Positions 17,845-25,986 of a stretch of DNA of 64,000 bases are shown piece by piece. The DNA comes from Alcaligenes ammonioxydans (GTDB lineage: Bacteria; Pseudomonadota; Gammaproteobacteria; Burkholderiales; Burkholderiaceae_B). The DNA lies in contig NZ_CP049362.1 of the NCBI RefSeq assembly GCF_019343455.1, positions 1,054,001 to 1,118,000 on the forward strand, given 5' to 3'. Below the pieces are notes generated by a model that saw nothing but the letters and a program-made list of their open reading frames with translations, made no database searches and was not told where the DNA came from. The position numbers and the translations under genes are program-made. How positions within the stretch are numbered: the first letter of the stretch is position 1; each line of letters opens with the position of its first letter.

Positions 17845-18258
17845 ATGTCTGATACCGCACCCAAGCAGCGTCCGCAGTATCGCAATATCAGCGTGCCGCA
17901 GATATTGAGCTACCGCTTGCCCCTGGCCGCAAAATCGTCGATTTTGCATCGTGTCAGCGGCGCATTGCTGTTTCTTTGCCTGCCGCTCGTTCTATTGCCA
18001 CTGTTCTCTTTGAGCGTGAGCTCTCCAGAGTCCTTCGAGACCATGCGCAGCTATGTCGACAACCCTGTCTGTAAGCTGATTCTTCTGGTGCTGATCTGGG
18101 GCTATCTGCACCACTTCTGTGCCGGCATCCGCTATCTGGCACTGGACCTGCACCTGGGTAATGACAAAGAGTCCGCCAAGAAATCGGCCGGCATGGTGTT
18201 TGGGGTCAGCCTGGCGCTGACTGTTGTGTTTGGTTTGAAACTGTTTGGGGTGTGGTAA
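17845..18258 (+). CDS. sdhC: Succinate dehydrogenase cytochrome b556 subunit SdhC
   Basis: The 137-residue membrane anchor holds three hydrophobic helices. The segment SVPQILSYRLPLAAKSSILHRVSGALLF carries the quinone-site SxxHRxSG motif, and HHFCAGIRYLALDLHLG carries the haem-ligand His. It is the first gene of sdhCDAB-sdhE-gltA, with GAGG 8 nt before the ATG. The gap to the GntR gene is 102 nt; only a weak -35-like TTGATA at 17760-17765 is visible. Its stop codon overlaps the sdhD start (TAATG). Confidence 0.95.
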   Translation: MSDTAPKQRPQYRNISVPQILSYRLPLAAKSSILHRVSGALLFLCLPLVLLPLFSLSVSSPESFETMRSYVDNPVCKLILLVLIWGYLHHFCAGIRYLALDLHLGNDKESAKKSAGMVFGVSLALTVVFGLKLFGVW

Positions 18259-18641
18259 TGGCTAATCGTGAGCGCATTGGCGCAAACCGCCTGGTAGTGG
18301 GTGCCCACTACGGTACCTTGGACTTTCTGGCACAGCGGGTGACTGCAGTCATCATGGCCATCTACACCTTGGTCATCATTGGCGGCATCCTGTTTAGCAG
18401 CGAACTGAATTTCGAGACCTGGCGCGGCCTGTTCTCGTTCACGGTCGGCTCCCTGCCTCTGGGTCAGTTGCTGGCAACCCTGTTTTTCCTGTCGTTGTCC
18501 TGGCACGCCTGGATCGGTGTGCGTGACATCTGGATGGACTACGTCAAGCCCGCTGGCCTGCGCTTGTTCCTGCAAGTGTTGACCTTGCTGTGGCTGGTGG
18601 CCAGTGTCGTCTTTTTTGCAAAAATTATCTGGAGTCTCTAA
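18258..18641 (+). CDS. sdhD: Succinate dehydrogenase membrane anchor SdhD
   Basis: The 127-residue protein has three predicted membrane helices and the motif LSLSWHAWIGVRDIWMDYVKP, in which the His and Asp belong to the haem and quinone sites of complex II. The ATG overlaps the sdhC stop by one base; a GTG at 18252 in the same frame is a weaker choice. With SdhC it anchors the SdhAB catalytic head to the inner membrane. Confidence 0.95.
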   Translation: MANRERIGANRLVVGAHYGTLDFLAQRVTAVIMAIYTLVIIGGILFSSELNFETWRGLFSFTVGSLPLGQLLATLFFLSLSWHAWIGVRDIWMDYVKPAGLRLFLQVLTLLWLVASVVFFAKIIWSL

Positions 18642-18644
18642 ACC

Positions 18645-20423
18645 GTGGCTTCCATCACAAAATCTTTGCCCCGCCGTCAGTTTGACGTAGTGGTGGTCGG
18701 TGCCGGTGGCGCCGGTATGCGTTGTTCCCTGCAATTGGCTCAGGCCGGCTTGTCCGTGGCTGTGCTCAGCAAGGTGTTCCCAACCCGCTCCCACACGGTG
18801 GCCGCCCAAGGTGGCGTCAGTGCCTCCCTGGGTAACATGAGCGAGGACCATTGGTACTGGCACATGTACGACACCGTCAAGGGTTCGGACTGGCTGGGTG
18901 ACCAGGACGCCATCGAATTCATGTGCCGTGAAGCGCCGCACGCAGTGTACGAGCTCGAGCACTTTGGCATGCCTTTTGACCGCAACCAGGACGGTACGAT
19001 TTACCAGCGTCCATTTGGTGGTCACACCGCCAACTTTGGTGAAAAACCTGTCCAGCGCGCCTGTGCGGCAGCTGACCGTACCGGTCACGCCATGTTGCAC
19101 ACGCTGTACCAGCGTAACGTTGCTGCCCGCACCCAGTTCTTCGTGGAGTGGATGGCACTGGATCTGCTGCGTAACGAAGCGGGCGACGTCCTGGGCGTGA
19201 CTGCCCTGGAAATGGAAACCGGCGAAATCTACGTTCTGGAAGGCAAGCGCGTGGTGCTGGCTACCGGCGGTGCTGGCCGTATCTGGGCTGCGTCCACCAA
19301 CGCCTTCATCAACACGGGCGACGGTCTGGGTATGGCCGCTCGTGCAGGTCTGCCTTTGCAGGACATGGAGTTCTGGCAATTCCACCCCACTGGCGTGGCC
19401 GGTGCCGGCGTGCTGATTACCGAGGGCGTGCGCGGTGAAGGCGGTATCCTGTTGAACAAGGACGGCGAGCGCTTCATGGAGCGTTACGCTCCTACCCTGA
19501 AAGATCTGGCCCCTCGTGACTTCGTGTCCCGTTCCATGGACCAGGAAATCAAGGAAGGTCGCGGTTGTGGCGACGGCAGCTACGTGGTGCTGAAGCTGGA
19601 TCACCTGGGTGCCGACGTCATCAAGAAACGTCTGCCCTCGATTCGCGAGATCGCCATCAAGTTCGGTAACGTCGACCCGATCAAGGACCCGATCCCCGTG
19701 GTTCCCACCATCCACTACCAGATGGGCGGTATCCCCACGAACTACTACGGTCAGGTGGTGACGCAAACCCCGACCGGCGAGAGCAAGATCGTCAACGGTC
19801 TGTACGCGATCGGTGAGTGTGCGGCCACGTCCGTACACGGTGCCAACCGTCTGGGTACAAACTCGCTGCTGGACCTGATCGTGTTCGGTCGCGCTGCCGG
19901 CAACCACATTGTGGACTCGCACCCCGAGAAAGATCACGCTCACCAGGAAATCAACGAGTCCTCCATCGAGTTCTCGCTGGACCGCGTCAATCGTCTGGAG
20001 TCCCGTACCTCGGGCGAAAAGGCTCAGGATGTGGGCAACAAGATTCGCGTGGCCATGCAGGCTCACTGTGGCGTGTTCCGTACCCTGGATCTGCTGCACA
20101 AGGGCGTCGACCAGATCGAATCCCTGGTTCCCGAAGTCAAGGATATTTACTTCAAAGACAAGTCCAAAGTCTTCAATACCGCCCGTATTGAGGCGCTGGA
20201 AGTGGCCAACATGATCGAAGTGGCTCGTGCCACGACCAAGTCGGCCGCCAATCGTACGGAAAGTCGCGGCGCTCATGCCCTGAACGACCACCCGGAGCGT
20301 GACGACGAGAACTGGCTGCGTCACACCCTGTGGTTCTCGGAAGGCAGCCGTCTGGAGTACAAGCCTGTCCAGATGAAACCGCTGACAGCCGAAACGATTC
20401 CGCCCAAGGCCCGGACTTTCTAA
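18645..20423 (+). CDS. sdhA: Succinate dehydrogenase flavoprotein subunit SdhA
   Basis: The 592-residue subunit oxidises succinate to fumarate with covalent FAD. It shows the dinucleotide fold VVVVGAGGAGMRCSLQLAQ near residue 11, the FAD-attachment His in RSHTVAAQGG, the active-site region GAGVLITEGVRGEGG, and HGANRLGTNSLLDLIVFGRAAG. The start is a GTG at 18645, supported by GGAG about 11 nt upstream; no ATG fits the conserved N-terminus. It lies 3 nt after sdhD. Confidence 0.98.
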   Translation: MASITKSLPRRQFDVVVVGAGGAGMRCSLQLAQAGLSVAVLSKVFPTRSHTVAAQGGVSASLGNMSEDHWYWHMYDTVKGSDWLGDQDAIEFMCREAPHAVYELEHFGMPFDRNQDGTIYQRPFGGHTANFGEKPVQRACAAADRTGHAMLHTLYQRNVAARTQFFVEWMALDLLRNEAGDVLGVTALEMETGEIYVLEGKRVVLATGGAGRIWAASTNAFINTGDGLGMAARAGLPLQDMEFWQFHPTGVAGAGVLITEGVRGEGGILLNKDGERFMERYAPTLKDLAPRDFVSRSMDQEIKEGRGCGDGSYVVLKLDHLGADVIKKRLPSIREIAIKFGNVDPIKDPIPVVPTIHYQMGGIPTNYYGQVVTQTPTGESKIVNGLYAIGECAATSVHGANRLGTNSLLDLIVFGRAAGNHIVDSHPEKDHAHQEINESSIEFSLDRVNRLESRTSGEKAQDVGNKIRVAMQAHCGVFRTLDLLHKGVDQIESLVPEVKDIYFKDKSKVFNTARIEALEVANMIEVARATTKSAANRTESRGAHALNDHPERDDENWLRHTLWFSEGSRLEYKPVQMKPLTAETIPPKARTF

Positions 20424-20436
20424 GCAGGATACTGAC

Positions 20437-21153
20437 ATGAGCCAAAAACGTAAGGTCAAATTTGAAATCTACCGCTACGATCCTGACAAGGACGAGCGTC
20501 CCTACATGCAAAAGATCGAAGTCGAGTTGGAACCTACCGACAAGATGCTGCTCGATGCGATCTTGCGCATTAAGAACGATATGGACGACAGCCTGGCGTT
20601 GCGTCGTTCCTGCCGCGAAGGTGTGTGCGGTTCCGATGCCATGAACATCAATGGCAAGAACGGTCTGGCCTGCACGACCAATATGCGCGACCTGAAAGAA
20701 CCTGTGGTCCTGCGCCCATTGCCAGGTCTGCCGGTTATCCGTGACCTGATCGTGGACATGACCCACTTCTTCGATCAGTACCATTCGGTCAAGCCCTTCC
20801 TGATCAACGATGCGCCTCCTCCTGAGAAAGAGCGTCTGCAAACGCCTGAAGCTCGTGAGGAACTCGATGGTCTGTACGAGTGCATTCTGTGTGCCTGCTG
20901 CTCGACCTCTTGCCCCTCGTTCTGGTGGAACCCCGACAAGTTCGTCGGTCCTGCCGGTTTGTTGCAAGCCTATCGTTTCATTGCCGACTCGCGTGACGAG
21001 GCTACTGGCGAGCGTCTGGATAATCTGGAAGATCCTTACCGCTTGTTCCGTTGCCACACGATCATGAACTGTACGGATGTCTGTCCAAAAGGACTGAATC
21101 CCTCGCATGCCATCGGCAAGATCAAAGAAATGCTGGTGCGTCGCAGTATCTAA
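20437..21153 (+). CDS. sdhB: Succinate dehydrogenase iron-sulfur subunit SdhB
   Basis: The 238-residue subunit carries electrons from FAD to quinone. The [2Fe-2S] ligands are Cys59, Cys64, Asp67 and Cys79 (CREGVCGSDAMNINGKNGLAC, with the Asp variant usual in proteobacteria). The [4Fe-4S] and [3Fe-4S] clusters are bound by CILCACCSTSCPS and CHTIMNCTDVCPKGLNP. It follows sdhA by 13 nt in the operon. Confidence 0.97.
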   Translation: MSQKRKVKFEIYRYDPDKDERPYMQKIEVELEPTDKMLLDAILRIKNDMDDSLALRRSCREGVCGSDAMNINGKNGLACTTNMRDLKEPVVLRPLPGLPVIRDLIVDMTHFFDQYHSVKPFLINDAPPPEKERLQTPEAREELDGLYECILCACCSTSCPSFWWNPDKFVGPAGLLQAYRFIADSRDEATGERLDNLEDPYRLFRCHTIMNCTDVCPKGLNPSHAIGKIKEMLVRRSI

Positions 21154-21171
21154 AAAGGTGGGTATGTACCG

Positions 21172-21432
21172 ATGAGAACATTGACGGAATTGGAGCGTGC
21201 GCGTCTGCGTTGGCGTGCGCGCCGGGGCTTGCTTGAAAACGACTTGATGATCACCCGTTTTCTGGATCAATACGAAAACGAGCTGACTGATCAGGACGTC
21301 TCGGCCCTGACCCGTTTGTTCGAAATGGACGATACAGTTTTGCTGGATGTCCTTCTGGCTCGCTCCGAGCCGGAAGGGCAATACGCCACCCCGGACATCC
21401 AGCGACTAGTAGACATTATGCGAAAGCTATAA
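21172..21432 (+). CDS. sdhE: FAD assembly factor SdhE
   Basis: The 86-residue protein matches the SdhE/YgfY family, which helps attach FAD to SdhA. The essential RGxxE motif is RRGLLEND at about residues 17-24, followed by the helical bundle YENELTDQDVSALTRLFEMDD. It lies between sdhB and gltA, the usual betaproteobacterial position. Confidence 0.94.
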   Translation: MRTLTELERARLRWRARRGLLENDLMITRFLDQYENELTDQDVSALTRLFEMDDTVLLDVLLARSEPEGQYATPDIQRLVDIMRKL

Positions 21433-21450
21433 CCATTGAGGAAAAAAGTG

Positions 21451-22755
21451 ATGGAATTGTCAGAAAAAAAAGCCACGCTATCCTTCTCCGACGGTAGCCC
21501 TTCGGTTGAGTTCCCTGTACACAAGGGCACCGTAGGTCCGGACGTGATCGATATCCGTAAGCTCTACGGTCAGACAGGTATGTTTACCTATGACCCCGGC
21601 TTTATGGCGACGGCGGCGTGCGAATCGGGCATCACCTACATCGACGGCGACAAGGGCCAGTTGATGTACCGTGGTTACCCTATCGACCAGTTGGCACAAA
21701 AGTGCGATTTCATGGATGTGTGCTACCTGATCCTGAACGGCGAGCTGCCTAACGCCGAGCAGAAACAGGAGTTCGACTCCCTGGTGACGAACCACACCAT
21801 GGTTCAGGAACAGATGCAGCACTTCCTGCGCGGCTTCCGTCCGGACGCTCACCCCATGGCAATACTGACTGGCCTGGTCGGTGCCTTGTCGGCGTTCTAC
21901 CATGATTCCACGGACATCACGAATCCTCATCACCGCCATGTGTCGGCTATTCGCTTGATCGCCAAGCTGCCAACGCTGGTTGCGATGGCGTACAAGTATT
22001 CTTTGGGACAGCCATTCATCTATCCCAAGAATGATTTGTCCTACACCGGCAACTTCTTGCGCATGATGTTCGCCACCCCTTGCGAAGACTACAAGGTCAA
22101 CGAAGTGGTTGAGCGCGCTTTGGATCGTATCTTCATCCTGCATGCAGATCACGAGCAGAACGCCTCGACTTCCACCGTTCGTCTGTGCGGCTCGTCGGGT
22201 ACCAATCCTTTCGCTGCGATCGCTGCGGGCGTTGCCTGCTTGTGGGGTCCTGCTCACGGTGGTGCAAACGAAGCGTGCCTGAACATGCTGGAAGAGTTGC
22301 AAGCCAACGGCGGCATCGACAAGGTTGGCGAGTTCATGGAGAAGGTCAAGGACAAGAACTCGGGCGTGCGCCTGATGGGTTTTGGTCACCGTGTCTACAA
22401 GAACTACGATCCACGCGCCAAGCTGATGCAGGAAACCTGCAAGGAAGTTCTGGAAGCCCTGGGCCTGGAGAACGATCCTCTGTTCAAACTGGCCATGGAA
22501 CTGGAGCGCATCGCTCTGGAAGATCCTTACTTTGTCGAGCGCAAACTGTACCCCAACGTGGACTTCTACTCGGGTATCGTTCAGCGTGCTATTGGCATTC
22601 CAACCTCCCTGTTTACCGCTATCTTCGCCCTGGCTCGTACCGTAGGCTGGATTGCGCAGTGGAACGAAATGCTGTCCGATCCTGATTACAAGATCGGCCG
22701 TCCACGTCAGTTGTATGTGGGCCCAACCCAGCGCGATGTACCTGCTCAGCGTTAA
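21451..22755 (+). CDS. gltA: Type II citrate synthase GltA
   Basis: GltA condenses acetyl-CoA with oxaloacetate. At 434 residues it is the large hexameric proteobacterial form. Catalytic parts are [45 protein letters not shown] and [16 protein letters not shown]. The ATG at 21451 has GAGG 9 nt upstream; the in-frame TTG at 21436 contains that site and is unlikely to be the start. It closes the sdhCDAB-sdhE-gltA operon and is followed by a strong terminator. Confidence 0.97.
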   Translation: MELSEKKATLSFSDGSPSVEFPVHKGTVGPDVIDIRKLYGQTGMFTYDPGFMATAACESGITYIDGDKGQLMYRGYPIDQLAQKCDFMDVCYLILNGELPNAEQKQEFDSLVTNHTMVQEQMQHFLRGFRPDAHPMAILTGLVGALSAFYHDSTDITNPHHRHVSAIRLIAKLPTLVAMAYKYSLGQPFIYPKNDLSYTGNFLRMMFATPCEDYKVNEVVERALDRIFILHADHEQNASTSTVRLCGSSGTNPFAAIAAGVACLWGPAHGGANEACLNMLEELQANGGIDKVGEFMEKVKDKNSGVRLMGFGHRVYKNYDPRAKLMQETCKEVLEALGLENDPLFKLAMELERIALEDPYFVERKLYPNVDFYSGIVQRAIGIPTSLFTAIFALARTVGWIAQWNEMLSDPDYKIGRPRQLYVGPTQRDVPAQR

Positions 22756-22841
22756 TTCTTGCGGGACCGGGTACCTGGGGCTTGCCCCGGGTGTAGATCT
22801 GGCCCGCAGCGCTATTGGGCAGTGACCATAGCGAGAACGCT

Positions 22842-22871
22842 AAGTGCACCACATGGTGCACTTTTTTTTTT
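22842..22871 (+). terminator. Terminator of the sdh-gltA operon
   Basis: AAGTGCACC (22842-22850) pairs perfectly with GGTGCACTT (22855-22863) around ACAT, followed by ten T residues. Confidence 0.93.
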
Positions 22872-22940
22872 GCTTTTTTCCTTTGTAAACAGTCCGATTT
22901 CAGACGCGCGAGTGGATACGGGTGCGTGAGTCAGCTGCAC

Positions 22941-23720
22941 TCACGGTGGAGAGAGAGGGTTACTAAAGCGAAAGATGCGTTGCTCACGTGCTTTGTTTTC
23001 TTCTGACAGCCGGACTTTTGCCTGGACGTGATCAAGGTGATGGCCAATCAGCTCGCGTGCCCGGTCTGCGTCCCCGTTCAGAATCGCCTTCATCACTCCC
23101 TCATGCTGTTCAGTCAGAATCTCGACTTCACGGGCATTGTCGAACTCGAACATGGCCCGTCGGTTCTCTTTCACTGTCGAGAACACCAGCTGGAATAAAC
23201 CGTTCATCAGTTGCAGCAGTACGACATTATGCGAGGCCATGGCAATGGCCAGATGAAATTGCGCGTCGGCGCGCGCCGAGAGATCTGCATCCTGATTCTG
23301 CTGGTGACGGACCATGACCTGAAAACAGTGCTCAATGCGCTTTTTGTCCGTCTCTGTCGCCCGGTGCGCTGCATGCCAGGCCGTGCTGGCCTCCAGGGCG
23401 CGGCGCGCCTCCAGGACATCGTAGCGGTACAGCGGGTCTTCATGGATCAACTCTTCCAGGGGCGCAATGCTTTGGGCCGGCCAGTTCATCAGATCGCTAT
23501 CCTGAACGTAGGTACCGCCGCCGCGGCGGGTCACCAGCAGGCCTTCAGAGCACAGGGAGCGCAAGGCTTCCCGTATGGGCACGCGCGAGACCTCCAGTTG
23601 CTCGGCCAATTGACGCTCTGAGGGGATGCGGTCCCCCGGCTGCAAATGTTTCTCCTGAATCAGCTGACGAATTTTCTCTGCAACCTGGTCTGACAGGCGC
23701 GAGCGGGATTGCTTGGTCAT
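22941..23720 (-). CDS. lldR: GntR/FCD-family regulator, LldR-like
   Basis: The 259-residue protein has a winged helix (LSDQVAEKIRQLIQEKHLQ, RIPSERQLAEQLEVSRVPIREALRSL) and a C-terminal FCD domain with the metal/ligand residues of FHLAIAMASHN and HHLDHV. It is divergent from an L-lactate permease gene, and GGTAATACC palindromes lie in the gap, matching the LldR/LldR-like repressor pattern. The ATG at 23720 was chosen because the longer frame (GTG 23768) runs through one of those sites. The lactate link rests on the neighbour and the operator, so the symbol is provisional. Confidence 0.82.
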   Translation of the reverse strand: MTKQSRSRLSDQVAEKIRQLIQEKHLQPGDRIPSERQLAEQLEVSRVPIREALRSLCSEGLLVTRRGGGTYVQDSDLMNWPAQSIAPLEELIHEDPLYRYDVLEARRALEASTAWHAAHRATETDKKRIEHCFQVMVRHQQNQDADLSARADAQFHLAIAMASHNVVLLQLMNGLFQLVFSTVKENRRAMFEFDNAREVEILTEQHEGVMKAILNGDADRARELIGHHLDHVQAKVRLSEENKAREQRIFRFSNPLSPP

Positions 23721-23741
23721 GGGAGAGGCTTTCTCGGATAT

Positions 23742-23752
23742 TGGTATTACCA
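23742..23752. promoter_or_regulatory. LldR-type operator near lldR
   Basis: TGGTA-T-TACCA is an 11-bp palindrome 22 nt before the lldR ATG. It is the same motif as at 23827-23836, so the regulator probably controls its own gene. Confidence 0.65.
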
Positions 23753-23812
23753 CTTTATTTAATTTCACAGGATTTTGGTGAGGGTAGGGGCCAAACTAGT
23801 CAGGGTTTGTGC

Positions 23813-23836
23813 TGGTAATACAAAGGTGGTAATACC
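23813..23836. promoter_or_regulatory. Tandem LldR-type operator near lctP
   Basis: TGGTAATAC at 23813-23821 is repeated 14 bp downstream as TGGTAATACC at 23827-23836; the second copy contains the palindrome GGTA-A-TACC. A -10-like TATGAT follows at 23839-23844, so a protein bound here could block the lctP promoter. Confidence 0.65.
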
Positions 23837-23963
23837 GCTATGATGCTCAAAAATACAAAACGGGAAGCGGCCTTTCTGCCCGAAGATCTGTTTCATGCTG
23901 GTCTTTTGTCCTTTAACAGAAGTGCTTCCTGCGTACATGTAGTCACACAAAGGAGAATCCGGG

Positions 23964-25727
23964 ATGAGTCTTTTATACACCTTGTTGGCCCTGACGCCAT
24001 TGCTGGTCGTCTTTCTATTGATGGTGGTGATGGGACGATCAGCCAAGTTGTCGATGGGGGCCGCTTATCTGGTGACGGTTCTACTTGCCTTGTTTGTCTG
24101 GGGTAGCCAGACCGCGGTGATTGCAGCCGCTACCGTCAACGGGATTGTGACCGCCTTGACCTTGCTGTTCATTGTATTTGGAGCTGTTCTGCTTTTGAAT
24201 ACGCTCAAGGTGGGCGGTGCCTTGAAAGCGATTCGGCAGGGCTTTATGGATGTGTCGCCCGACCGTCGCATTCAGGTCATTATTGTGGCCTGGCTGTTTG
24301 GCTCCCTGATCGAAGGCTCCTCTGGGTTTGGCACGCCATCCGCGGTAGGGGCGCCCTTACTGCTGGCGCTGGGCTTTCCGGCCATGGCTGCCGTCATGTC
24401 CGTACTCATCATTCAGTCCACGCCGGTGTCCTTTGGCGCAGTCGGCACGCCTATGCTGGTCGGTGTGCGTTCGGGCATTGATAACAAAGCTGACGTGGCC
24501 GCTGCTATTGTGCCCATGCAGCCGATGGAGTATTTGCAGCAGATTGTCGAGAATGTGGCTCTGATCCATGCTCTGACCGGTTTTGTGATTCCCTTGTTGC
24601 TCTGCGGTCTGCTGACCCGTTTCTTTGGTGAGCGCCGCTCCTTTGCCGAAGGGCTGGGTGCATGGAAGTTTGCTCTGTTTGCGGGTCTGGCCTTCACGGT
24701 TCCTTATTATTTGATTGCCGTCATTCTGGGGCCCGAGTTTCCGTCGATGTTGGGCGCGATGGTGGGGCTGGTGCTGAGCGTGACAGCAGCGCGGAAAGGA
24801 TGGTTTGCGCCACGTAAGACATTTGATTTTCCCGATCGCAGTCAATGGCCTTCTCATTGGCTGGGCACGGTTGCCATGGACAATACGGAGGCGCCGCAAC
24901 GATTTTCCGTTTTGCGGGCGTTCTCGCCCTATGTGCTGGTGGTCTTGCTGCTGATCGTTACCCGCACTTTTCCTGCCGTTAAGGCCTGGCTTACCGGTCC
25001 GTCCGCGACCATCAGAATTGAAGGCATTTTCGGCACGGGTATTTCCACATCGGCGCAATTGTTGTTCTCACCGGGGGCAATCCTGATTGTGGTGTCCTTG
25101 GCATGTATCGCCATCTTCCGCATGAGTGGCCAGCAGTACGTGGTGGGGGTCAAAGACTCGCTGCGCACCATGGGTAGTGCAGCGCCTGCCTTGTTGCTGG
25201 CCGTGCCTATGGTTCAGGTGTTCATCAACTCGGCTGCGGCAGATGGTTCTATCGCCAGCATGCCTCTGGTGCTGGCGCAAGGAGCGGCCACCGCGGTAGG
25301 GCATGCATGGCCCAGTGTTTCGCCCTGGGTGGGCAGCTTGGGCGCATTTATTGCAGGCTCCAATACCGTGAGCAACATGATGTTCTCCTACTTCCAGTTC
25401 TCTACGGCACAGCAGATTGGTTTGAATATCGACCAGTCCGCTGTTGTGGTTGCATTGCAGGCAGTCGGTGGGGCCGCCGGGAACATGATTTGTGTTCATA
25501 ACGTGGTCGCCGCCGGGGCGGTAGTCGGCATGCTGGGCCGTGAGGGGGAAATTGTCCGCAAGACCCTGATCCCCATGGTGTATTACGTCATTCAGGCAGG
25601 GCTGATTGGCCAGGCCTTGATTACCGGGGCGATGGGTTGGTGGATTGCCGCTGCCATTTTCCTGGCACTGACCATTGGTGGCTTGAGTTTGTCTCGTGGA
25701 CGGCAGATGACTCCTGCTATGGCTTGA
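23964..25727 (+). CDS. lctP: L-lactate permease (LctP family)
   Basis: The 587-residue protein has 12 or more hydrophobic helices and is of normal length for the lactate permease family (TC 2.A.14), proton symporters for lactate and glycolate. Conserved stretches are LIEGSSGFGTPSAVGAPLL, STPVSFGAVGTPM and GSNTVSNMMFS near the C-terminal half. AAGGAG precedes the ATG by 9 nt. It is divergent from the LldR-like regulator. No lactate dehydrogenase gene lies in the window. Confidence 0.93.
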   Translation: MSLLYTLLALTPLLVVFLLMVVMGRSAKLSMGAAYLVTVLLALFVWGSQTAVIAAATVNGIVTALTLLFIVFGAVLLLNTLKVGGALKAIRQGFMDVSPDRRIQVIIVAWLFGSLIEGSSGFGTPSAVGAPLLLALGFPAMAAVMSVLIIQSTPVSFGAVGTPMLVGVRSGIDNKADVAAAIVPMQPMEYLQQIVENVALIHALTGFVIPLLLCGLLTRFFGERRSFAEGLGAWKFALFAGLAFTVPYYLIAVILGPEFPSMLGAMVGLVLSVTAARKGWFAPRKTFDFPDRSQWPSHWLGTVAMDNTEAPQRFSVLRAFSPYVLVVLLLIVTRTFPAVKAWLTGPSATIRIEGIFGTGISTSAQLLFSPGAILIVVSLACIAIFRMSGQQYVVGVKDSLRTMGSAAPALLLAVPMVQVFINSAAADGSIASMPLVLAQGAATAVGHAWPSVSPWVGSLGAFIAGSNTVSNMMFSYFQFSTAQQIGLNIDQSAVVVALQAVGGAAGNMICVHNVVAAGAVVGMLGREGEIVRKTLIPMVYYVIQAGLIGQALITGAMGWWIAAAIFLALTIGGLSLSRGRQMTPAMA

Positions 25728-25739
25728 GAGCTCTGTCCT

Positions 25740-25761
25740 CCCCCCCCCCCTCTGGGGGGGG
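25740..25761. repeat. C11-TCT-G8 homopolymer hairpin
   Basis: Eleven C residues (25740-25750), TCT, then eight G residues (25754-25761) form a perfect C/G stem 13 nt after lctP. It could act as an mRNA end, and the run is also prone to slippage and sequencing error. Confidence 0.7.
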
Positions 25762-25934
25762 CAGCGCGGCAGCACGGTAAGTCCCTTTGAGTGGGGAGCA
25801 GCATTTTCTGTTGCGTGCCGTGTCTTTTGAAGCAGTGGATGAATTGCCTGCAGACACGGGTTTCTGGCCCAGCCTGTAGGCCTTGTTGAGGACAACGTCT
25901 GTTTTGATCGTTTTCAGTCCAGCAACACTCCAAA

Positions 25935-25969
25935 AAAACCGGATGCGGCTTAAAGCGGCATCCGGTTTT
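25935..25969. terminator. Bidirectional terminator between lctP and maeB
   Basis: AAAACCGGATGC (25935-25946) pairs with GCATCCGGTTTT (25958-25969), giving a GC stem with a U-tract on either strand between two convergent genes. Confidence 0.9.
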
Positions 25970-25986
25970 CAGTTAGCTAAACAGGT

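Noticed and set aside
18132-20459. 775-codon minus-strand frame opposite sdhA
   Set aside because: Antisense shadow; it spans several sense genes and shows no domain.
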